This document shows, in pieces, positions 24,201 to 36,200 of a stretch of 64,000 bases of DNA. Source of the DNA: Pieris napi (taxonomy: Eukaryota > Arthropoda > Insecta > Lepidoptera > Pieridae); contig NC_062236.1 in the NCBI RefSeq assembly GCF_905475465.1, forward strand, positions 2,366,001 through 2,430,000, given 5' to 3'. The position numbers were made by a program, and so were the translations under genes. Below the pieces are notes generated by a model that made no database searches, had not been told where the DNA came from, and saw only the letters and a list, made by a program, of their open reading frames with translations. Every line of letters starts with the position of its first letter. Positions within the stretch are counted from its first letter, which is position 1.

Positions 24201-27200
24201 GGTCGCTAATGGGGGTACGAAGTAAACAAAAGAAGAACGTAGTTGATTTGATTGATGCTTTAATCGTTCAGTCAGTTATAGAATTATTGCAATTGTTAGC
24301 TCTTTACATCTATTTTATAAAACAAAAACTAGTCGAAAATGTTATTAAAAAGAGTATTGTTGAATACGGAGTTTATTATTGGATCTTTGATGATTGGATG
24401 ATTTGAGAAAAAGTAAATTATCTAAATTTAGATTTTTTGACGTTCATAAGTGACCCTTAAAACATACAATTTAGTCATATATGCTGAAACTGTATCTGGG
24501 GTTGATGCTTGGTCTATGAACCGTAGACTTTAAAGAAAGAGTTTGACAGTACCTAATTAATCTTTCCGGTAATGACAATTATCATAAATATTTTTTGCAG
24601 ATGATAAAAATGATGGTGACTGTCGTTGTGGTGTTTACAATCTGCTGGCTACCGCTGAATATTTTTATTGTAAGTATACATTTAAAAACAATTAACTTTA
24701 TTTTTAATTAATAATATATATTTTTTAAATGCATTGTCTCTTTACATCACGGAGGATTACGATATGGCCTAACTTAATACTAATAAGTAATTTAAGTCTA
24801 ACTTAATTTACTAATAGGTTTATTAACATAAGAAAGTGTCCTATAACACTACTTGAAGGCGCTACAACCTCTTTAGGGGTGGGCCTCAGATTTCTGAATC
24901 TGTTTCATGATCATTTTTCAATCTAATAGGCAAGTAGGTGATCAGCCTCCTGTACCAGACACACGCCGTCGACTTTTTGGGTCTAAGACATGTCGGTTTC
25001 TTCACGATGTTTTCCTTCACCGTGCGAGCGAATGTTAAATGTGCACATAGAAAGAATGTCCATTGGTGCCCAGCCGGGGATCGAACTTACGACCTCAGGG
25101 ATGAGAGTCGCACGCTAAAGCCACTAGGCCAATACTGCTCATTACAGTTAAGTAGGTACAGCCCTGCGATTCTGTGAAAAGGTGGTAGCTTGTAGTTTAT
25201 TGTTAATCAGAATGCCAAATCATAAAATGACTGCTTCACGACTGATTTGAGAGCGACCGCCGATGCGAAAACCGCTGTGTGAGTTCGTGAAGTGAGTTAC
25301 AGAATCGCAGGGCAGGTATTAAGGAGAAATCACTCTTGTGTTCTAATTTTTCACTTCCCACTATTAACACTTATTCTTGATTGGTCCTTTTCAATCTTCT
25401 CACTAGGCCTATGACAGAAAGTTAAATAGCCTCGACATTCACGTCATCATACATATTATTAGTATAATATAAAACGTTGGGGAGCACTCCAAATAAAACA
25501 AACCCATATAATAGGAACTAAACTGAATTGAAGCCAAGATCAAATAATGTTCCGTCCTCTGTGACTGACGATAAAAAAACGTTTGACGAATTTATCGTAC
25601 AGTGCGATCTAAGAAAGTACGTTTAGCATTTCAATCAACCTTATTCATACAAACAAGTTTAATAAATTATATCTTCTTAATATATAATAATAAATGATAT
25701 ATATTATATTCGGTAGTGGGATGATCATTTAAAAAAAAAGTATTTCTTTAACGCCTATCGGGTACCTAATTTGTTTAAACGAATAAGTATTTGTATTTTT
25801 GTAATATAATAGCATAAAACTACTGGTTATTAAAAAAAAAGGGTGCGTGTACTTATGTACGCGCGTAAGAAGTTATACTTCTTTGACTTTCTTTATTTTT
25901 TTTAAATATAATTAATTAATAATTAATATTTAACGTAAACAATTTAATAATATTTAATATTTAGTATATTATTCAATTATTAATTAATGTTAATAACAAT
26001 TATTATTATTATTTATTATTTTATTATATTATTCATTCAATTTAATAACTTGGTATGTTTCATAACCTTTTAACTAAGTAACAATAGGTCTTTGTGAAAA
26101 AACCATTAAAACTCCTTTATTTGTTTAAAAGGTAAATGTCATTATGGTCATTCAAAATTCTTGGCATAGCTGCTAACGTCACGCATATTCTATTTCTTTT
26201 TACTTGTAGATTGTCTTATTCCCATCTCGCTCGCGCACGCTATAATCACACTGACAACTTTGTGTCTCAGGTGCGCGCGCATCGTAAAATTTCACTCTCA
26301 TAAATTTTTCATAACGCGCCTCAAGAAGTATAACTTCAAAAATGACCATTAGAATACTATATAATCCCTAATATAAGTAACATAGACATAAATTTATATA
26401 TTAACTTCCAAAATTAATATTAATACAAATTGTATGAAAATGGCTGTTGCATTAAAAATGCTGAAATTAAGTAATACAAATACTTCACGTACGAGTTGAC
26501 TGAAGAATACAATTTGCTAATGAATGCTGAAAGTTCAATTGTCTTTAGTTTCATTACGCCCACGGAATTCAATCTTCGGTCTTTTATATTAAATTTCTAC
26601 AAAAGAGAAAAAAATATCCTAATAAAGTCAAATTTTCAACATCTTCTAAAACTTTCTCCTCGTATAAGTGTAATAAATGCCAATAAATAATATAATTAAT
26701 TAGAATATTCACAGATGAAGCGACAATTAAGATTCATAATTTATTGAAGAAAATGTATAAAACGACGTAATTTATTCAGTTATCATTAAGTCTCTTATTC
26801 GCTGAATCCTAGTAGGAAAAAATGTACCATCTGCGAGCTGTTCTGGCGTGCGCTGCCAAAACCTCTAGCACACATAATATGTAATGTATGATGGAAATGT
26901 TTATCTTAAATAGTCCTACAAAAAAGCCCGCCACATTATATATCTATGTTTTATATGTAAGCCATTATAGCCAAAATAGTGAATCATAACTACAATGAAA
27001 ATTTATAATTTATTTAAAATGCACATTTGGTAGTTATAAATTGATTCCTAAATGAAAATAGATACTTTTATCGCTTCTGGTATTTAAAGTGAATAAAACA
27101 TAGTATTGTCTTTGATTGACATAACCTTTACACATTTAAAGAAAAAAAAAACTTTTTGACCGGATTGAAGTCCGTGACCACGCACGCTGTAAAGCACGCG

Positions 27201-30200
27201 AAACGTCGGATAAATTTAAAATTATGTTAAATAGTTGTAAATTTATAATAATACATAACTTCAATCCGGTCAAAAAGTTTTTTCTTTAAATGAATAAAAC
27301 ATGTCTTTCACGCGGTCATTTGGACAAATATTATTTTAATCCTGCGCAGACGAAGTCGCGGGTACCAGCTAGTTATTAATGTAGTACTGTTTGCTGATGA
27401 CACTTCGGTTTTATTTAAAGTGAAACGACGAGATCCTTCACTAGAGAATGTAAATAGTTCCATCTCTAGTGTAGTTACTTAAATATAAATAATCTAAAGC
27501 AAACGAAGACAAAACGTATTAAGTTTGCATCTAAATGTAAAATGTAGTAATACTCAAATAATATTTAAAGGCTTTGATGATAAGAGTTCATAGTTACTGG
27601 GACTAGTGCTAGACAGGCTACTTCTAATTAATTTGCGATATTTGTTATAAATAAGTGTTGTTTGATGATTTGCTGTTTTAAAAGAGTACCGAGAGTTTTT
27701 TACGCCGGCTTTTTCTCTCGGCCTACACCCTCTGTCTTCTTTGCCGATGAGTAGGGATGCCTTCAAATTTAATGACGTGGAATAAGTGATACATGTATCT
27801 TACGTTCCATAATAAACATATTTTATTTTTTTTATTTATTTTATTACTTTCGATTGTAAACTCCAAGCCTCCAAAAGAATCTCTCTCGAAGTTACTAATA
27901 GTAATAATAACAAAAAACCGTTATTTATTCACATCTTATTGACATACATTGAACAAAAATAGACATAAATAAAATATTTACCTTTCTAAGATGACTAGTC
28001 CGGGAGAAGGCCTCCCCCAACTCTTTCCATCCTTCTCTATTTTGTGCCATCGTCATCAAATTTCTTCTACCCTTTCGATCCCGTCGGCCTATCGCTGTAT
28101 TACAAACTGGTAACCCATATTTACTGAGATCAGTTGCATTTTCTTTAAATTCTGTTCTGTGCTCTCCATTAATGGTTCTGGGGGCTTATTCAAGATGCCT
28201 TAACAGTCGTGTATGTAGAAAGTCGAAAACTTAATTTGTATGAAAATTTGTCGTAACGTACTATCATTTACATACAAATTTAGTTTTCCAGTTTCTTCGG
28301 GCGCTGTTGGACGATGCCGATGTCATATTTGCAAATTAATTTAGAAAGAAGAGTGATAAGATTAAGATAACTTTATTTATAGTTAAGTGTAGGTATTGCT
28401 AATTATTACTAAATAAATAATAGTCGTTTAATTTTTCATACTACATATAAACTACAGAGTGGTCTGAACATGAAGTAAACAATAGTCGATACCTAATAAT
28501 AGACTGATTACTTTCTTCTCTAGATTTAAAAAAAGTCATTTGTGGATAGCTGTGTCTAACTTCGTAAAGTATAAAGCAAAGCGAGACTAAATCTGTACCA
28601 AATACTAAAACCAAAGTTAATTTCTCTTTCGTTTCAATTTTTAATACAATTTTGCCTGATAACAATTTATAAGAGATGAAAATATCATTTCGTTTATTCT
28701 AAAGAATAAAGCCGTGAGCAACTGAAACTTTAATTCCTACCTAAATATAAAAAACACGCTGATATCAAATCTAGCTTGCGATAGACAGATTTTCTTTTCA
28801 AGAATTCTGCGTCGAATATTTTACCGTAACATCAAATGAATTTTCCGTTGGGAAATAAAGGAGCGCTCAAGTTTTTGTAAGTATGAGAACTTGACAGCTG
28901 AACAAGTGGTAATTTTCTCATGTACTACATTTGGTTTGAGAGTAAGACAACTGTATATGATTTAAATGTTTAAAATTTAAATCAATATATGTAATGATAA
29001 TTTTGATAATGATTTTGAATTGTCTTAAATAAATAGCCTCAATAGGTAGGCAATTGAATAACGTGTATGTCTCAAATCGTACGTTTGATGGTTGATCATT
29101 TCTTTCAGTAAGCACAATGAACGCTCAAGTTAGGGATAACAACTAGGAAACCGGCATGTCTTAGACCAAAAAACGAAAATAAAAAAACAAAAAAGTAATG
29201 AAAAGTGATAAATTGTATCTTTAGTATATAAGTTCTCATGTAAGTGACTATTGTCTGTTATGAGAATAAATAAATGTCTTTAAACCTAACTAAAACTTTA
29301 TAGAAACTTAAACCTCATTAAGAGCATGATAAATAACGTTACGGTAAGTTGGAAGATAGTTGTAAAATATATCAATATTTTCATCAATGTTAGTAATTAG
29401 GTTGTAAGAGCGGGATAGCCTATTCACTGGACCATTAAAAGAAGCAGATTTTGTGGTCTTCCCACGTTTTCTTCTAGCTTCTTTCCCTTCTAGACTGTGG
29501 CGTCGGCGGTCCATCTTTTATCCCGAAAACCCTGAAAAGAGATTATAATCGAGACGTATGTTTACAGATATTATGGACCATTCACGCAGAAGACATGACA
29601 TGGGCGACGTGGCCAGGGATGCCATATGTCTGGTTCGTTTGTCATTGGCTGGCCATGTCCCACTGCTGCTACAACCCCATCATCTACTGTTACATGAACT
29701 CAAGGTATCGCCGAGGGTTTCAACAGGTAGCATTTGCCAGTATTTCTATACTAATGTTAGATAAATATTTTATAACAGATTAACTATTTGTAAAGTGATT
29801 TTAGGTAGAAAATGAGCATATTTTAAAAACTTAGTATTCAATTTTTAATAGAACATTAAGAATAAATCAGTGGCGTTACAACCTTTTTAGGTTAGGGCCT
29901 CAGATTTCTGTATCTGTTTCATGATCATTTGTTTATCTAATGGATAAGTTGGTGATCAGCCTTCTGTGCCTGACGCACGCCGTTGACTTTTTGGGTCTAA
30001 GGCAAGCTGTTTTCCTCACGATGTTTTCTTTCACCGTTCGAGCGAATGTTAAATACGCACATAGAAAGAAAGTCACATAGTAACATAAAGTCTTTAACTT
30101 CTTCAGCGCCTCTTATTCTACTAAGTACCGAGAGCTATAGAAAACCTGAACAATTTTAGTATACATTTCATCAGGTAGTAAAATTCATTTGTTTATCGCA

Positions 30201-33200
30201 ACTACTAAAATCAAGATAAAATTTGCGACGTTTATTAACGCTATTTTTAATTAAAGACGTTTATGTTTCCTCGTGTTTACATTTAACATTCCTGCAAGAA
30301 ATTGCTTTAGGGCGGCTACGGACGAGGAGTTTTAATAATATGTTCGTTATAAAAACATTCACTAGTCTATCGACTCTTGAAAGCCATTAAAAATTACAAT
30401 CGGCTATCATAAAAGAAAATTTATCGACAAGACCAAAACATCGATTTATTTTAAGCGTTTATAGTCTGTGAATAAGCAAAACGTCATCCATGCTTAAAAC
30501 TCCCAGACTATGGCCTGCGCCATGGGCGAAAAGAAAAAAATATTAACACTCCCGCCAAAAAGAACTGAACTTGTATCCTCAAAAAAGATTATACCTGTTT
30601 CTTATACCATATAATTTCAGACTAAATGAACATTTATAACAAGATATATTGTCTATAAAGTGATACAATCCAGCCTGATAAAAAGCACAGATAAGGGCTT
30701 GAAATACGCCCGGGCTTAAAATACTTAAAGTGATCTAAACTGTCTTTGATGAGAATCAAGTACCACATATTTGTGACAGCACAGTTATTTGAGGCATACC
30801 AGAGTTATTAAACGTATTTATTTTTGTTGTAGTTTGTATTATACTCACATCCTACAGAAAATTACTAATATTTTTTTAGTATTAGTTTACTCGAGTACGT
30901 TTGAATAAAACCAAAAACTATAAAACTTCACTGACGGAAACCATAATGTCAAAATGTTAAATGTCAACTTTATGTGACAACTGACAGTCTCTCGCTGACA
31001 AACTGTTGTAAACAAACGTCGAGTTGTGCAAATTCGTTTAAATTTGTTCAATAACATTTATTAATAATTAATATTGAGATTTGAGAGATAGTTTTTGCAT
31101 AATATAAGAGAAAACGCACGTATATAACCGCTCTATGAGTTGAGAGAAATAAATTTAGTGAGAATCGGTAGTGAGGGAACAATTAAAATGCGCTGGTTCT
31201 AGTTTACATTTCATGCTTTTAATGTTTTAATATTTGATGCGTCCATAGGGTGTGTAAATTACGCTAAAGGTTTTAAGTTCACTCCTATATGGAAATTGTA
31301 TTCGTTTTACAACAAACTCCCAAGGGATATTAAAGAATTATCACTAAATAAATTCAAAATTCTCGTTAAACGTAAATTAATCAGCTTTTTATTAATTTGA
31401 CGATTATTTTAATCACCCTGATCCTTTGTGTTGAATAGCTCCAGTTCAAACAATTTGTATGACTCAAAACTTGGCGATTAAAATAGTGGCGGAGTGTTTC
31501 GTGCCAGTTCTTCTTACCCGCTCAATGCGTTTGACTTACGAACTGGTAGTAAATGTAAATTTAGAATCACTCAACAGAAAAGATGTTAAATCTTTTCTGT
31601 TGTATATTTTATATCTGGCCCCTATAACAGATTTTTGTCATTTCTGCAAAAACTAATGTGTATTTTCGTATAAAATCAAAGGAGTTATAAACTATTTGCA
31701 TTCACATATATGCTACTGCATTCTACATTGGAATATACTAGGCCTCAGGGTGCCTGATGGTTACGTTTAGGCTGCGACATCGACCGCCGTTACTATTCGT
31801 ACCTAGCGAAAACTAACATGACACATTGTATGAAAATAATTAATGTACTGCATAGATTAACGACGATCGACGCTTTTAATTGTCCGTTGATTGTAACTAC
31901 TGACAAAAGGTTTGCTTCATGTCAGTTCCTATAATTTAGGAAATAGATAGTATTTTGTAAATATTGTTCAATATTGTATTATTTTTTTCTTTGTGTATGT
32001 GATAGAAATTCAAATAATTACCGCATTGGAGTTATCTGTTATAAGCTACTTATTTTTTTAAATAAATATTGCGATGAGAGTGCTGTACAGAACATGGTTA
32101 CATCCTATTAATTAAGTGGGACATCCCTTTTTATTCAATATTTAATATCAGAGACTTTTGCAGGCTCTCAGTTGTATACTGCGTCCGCGCACGAACAGCA
32201 GCACTGGCCAGCAGGGCCATTGCAGCGGGGATGCATTGCCCTTAACAGGTAAAAGTTATAAAATAGTCTTTGACTAACTCTGTTTTTTTTTGTAACTAAG
32301 CTTAATTACTTTTCATATTTTAATCTTCTCTATTTTTATAATGCCTACTATTAGGGGTCGTTCAAGAATTACGTAATCACGTAGGGGGTGGGGGGGGGGT
32401 TCGTACTTTGATTTTCGTATTTGGTGATTACGTTAACAGTAGTTATTTACTTTTTTACACATCACCCACACATTGTCTATGCTTGAAAACGAAATGCATT
32501 TTCGATGATTCCTACAAAAAATAATACGTTTATGTACTATTATTTTTGAGAGCTTTGCTTACTTTTCCTGACAAGAGGAGGGGGGGGGGGGATAAATTGC
32601 AGTCAATCTGCTTACGTATTACTTGAACGGCCCCTTAGGTACTTACAATAATAATTGACAATAGAGCAATAAACAAAATACAGTCAAGTGACTTTTAGAT
32701 TAAAATTAAAATTTGATTAAAATTTTTAAATAAGATTACAACATTGTATCTCATGTTTGTATCACTCGGAAGAAAGAGCGATTTAATTTTTTGTATGATA
32801 TGGGCTTCAGTTGTTGCGTTGCCAGAATTTTAAATGTCCCGCTCCAGGAATATGTTTGAACTTTTTTTAATATTAAGTATCCCAACATCAAACTGCCTTC
32901 CTGAACGCCTTTTATCCCAGATGAATTTAAAAGGGGCGGATTCCAGAAATGAATTGTCCTTAACTTAAAGTAGAATTACTCATCCAGATTAATATACAGC
33001 GATCCTTTGAAGAGTTCTTCATCTTTATTAAAGTGACAAAGGAAACTTTCAATGTTAAATTTTCACAGAAATATCATGAATAAGTAATGCTTATAAATAA
33101 TTATTTTCTTAATGTAGGTTTCAATTTGTAACACTAATTCCTCAGACTATTATTAGAAACCTTTTTTTTATAAAGATAATTAAGACTAAACTATTTAAAC

Positions 33201-36200
33201 GATAGAGTAAATCTGATTTAAAATATCAAATTTTTATTAAAATACATTTTCTATGGCTATTTTTGGTTTATCTCGTTAACACTTAAATTAAAAAATGTGT
33301 GCGTGTACTAGTGTACACACGACACAAAACGATCTACTATATGCAATTTTACAGAAATTGGATAAATAAAGTTAAAATAGATAAAGTTTAACAAAAGGCT
33401 TTTATTATCCATGAATTCAAATTTAATTTTACCTTATTACTACTAAGATTATTATAGAATTTCATTAATTGTAATAGAATGATTACTATCATTGTTATCG
33501 TTATTATATATTTTTGTTATTAATGGCTTCGAATCTCTTCGAATCAACCGTGGTAGGGACAAGAAAAAGATGGCGCGTAACGGAAAAATGTGATGCGTAA
33601 CCGAAAAATGTGACGGTATTTTTTTTTCCAACGAAGTTAAATAAAGAAGTTTCACTTCAAAAGATAAATATATCAAAACCCCTGTTTATATACGTTTTTT
33701 ACTCGCTTATTTCACTCAACAAGTTTCAAAATCCCGACTTGGCAAAAAAACTCTGGCAACGCTGATGTGACTTTCAGTCACCTTGATGTACACGAAAGTA
33801 AACACTATGACGCCGACAGCGTCAGAAATAAAGCTCCCATTACCTAGCCAGCAAGCGATAACTACCGAATCTTCATACTATCTGTTTCCTGTCCAAACAA
33901 AGCTATTGTACTCAGTGGCGACGGTATCACTTAACATCAAATTGCTACCTAAAAGCCTATCTTCATATGAATTTTAATAAAATATGGAGCACCTAGCGAT
34001 ACTTTTAACCTTCAAAACGACATAAGTGACTTTCAAAGTGTCTCTGTCATACATTCTCATCAGTGAGTAACATATATTTGATCTGTGTAAAGAACAGAGT
34101 GTTTTCCTAGAACCTTTCATGTTATAAATATGACGGAAGCATATACTAACCTGTCGGGTTTTCCTATCGTGCATAGTACTTCTTTATCAACGATATTGTA
34201 TGTTATAACTGAGTTTTCTTATATTATCAGTCAGCCTTCTCGGCGACTAATTCGTCGCGGTAACTTATATTGGGCAGCATCACCCTGTTCGTAAAGAAAC
34301 TAATCACTAGTTCATAATTTTCAAGTTTATTATCTACTTTTCAACTTTACTTTTTTACTTTTCTTTTTTTTTTCTTTTCTTTTTTTTTTTAAATCTTTTA
34401 TGTAATTGTATTTCATTTGCTTAATTAGTCATTACTTGGTCGGTAAAAATATTCTCCAGGCCGACTTAGTGACTTATCGCATGGGAAGACGCCATGTACG
34501 CAAGTGATATTATAGTGGAATCAAACCTTAGACCTCATGTTCGCATGTGTAGTGTATCATGTGTATCACTAAGAAAATGAGGCAGAAAATAATAATCATA
34601 TACTAATAAGTAATCGTAATCGTTTGTCAACGGCCTCTGTTATGCCATAATATAAATACAGCGGATTAAATTCTATATTCTACTTACGAACAACTGCAAT
34701 ATTAAAACACTTTTATTTTTAATACTAAGTTCAGTCACAGACCGCTAGATTTAATTAATAATTTGTTCTTAGTATTTCAGTAATTAGGTTGAAATCTTTA
34801 GATTTTTGGATTAATTATGTCAGCTTACTCGGACTTTTACAGCGTATTGCGATCGAAACTTGTTTTAATTAAACATTTAATTCTAGCTAAGTGAGTTTCT
34901 ATGGAAAATAAATGGTTTTAAAGGTAAAACTTTGACGGGAACGAATTTTAATCGAATTCTACTATAAATGTGTGGTGACGCTTGTGAAACTAATGGCTTT
35001 TGAAGCGTAATTATAGTGCTCGCATTGATTAACATGCAAAATAAAACAATAAAATACCCAAGGCATAATTTAAAATCTGGCAGGACCACGTTATGAGACG
35101 CAATATAAATTAAAGTGTTTTTATTTATATAACAACCACTTGTACTGCTTATTTTAAAAAAAGAGAGCTTACTAATTCTTGAAAGGCCGGCAACGCATTT
35201 GGCAATGTGAGTGTCCATGACGAGCAGGTGAGCAGGTAAGCCTCCTGCCCGTTTGCCTCCTATTAGACATTTACACCTTTTGTTGTTGGAAAATATGTAC
35301 AAATAAAAATAAATCAGTGGCGCTACAACCTCTTTAGGTCTGGGCCTCAGATTTCTGAATCTGTTTCATGATAATTTTTTTAATAGGCAAGTAGGTGATC
35401 AGCCTCCTGTGCCTGACATACGCCGTTGACTTTTTGGGTCTAAGACATGTCGGTTTCCGCACGATGTTTTCCTTCACCGTTCGAGTGAATGTTAAATGCG
35501 TACATAGAAAGAAATTTAATTGGTACACAGCCGGGGATCAAACACAGGCCAACACTGTGAAAATACACCTAAGTGATAAACTAAACATGAAATTGTAGGA
35601 TCACATCAACTTTTTTTTGCTCTAGTTAATGTCTGAAGAGATGCATTTTAATACTGTAATGTAGTAGCTGTGCTCTGCTCCACACAAAAAAATCCCTGTA
35701 GCCTGAAGCTTTCCTTAATAAATGTACCTACATATATTTAAATCCCATTTTTTTATTTTTAAACATGATTTGATTTATTTATAAATAAAAAAATAAAATT
35801 CAAAAAAAACTTCATTCCTAAAACGCTTTTGCTCTTTAGTCTAATTAGATAAATTACTGTACATTTATTTTTAAATATTTAAACTAAATACATAACAATG
35901 ATTTTAAAACGTTGAATAGAAAAAAATAGCTTTCATTTAATATATATATTTGTACATGTAATGTACTTAGTATCCTAGTAATAAAAGCAATACCTTCTTT
36001 TATTTTTCCTGAAAAAAAAATAGATTTTGCTTTTACGACTTTGTTCCCCAGAGCAAACGACATATCTGCCTATATTTATTCTTACATTTTCTACATTACC
36101 TGTAAAGTAACGATCCCTCGAAAGCATCGATTGAGGGAATGGTTACGACGCAATTATCTTTTGGAAACCGATTTACCTTTGACCTTAACGAATCTAGTTA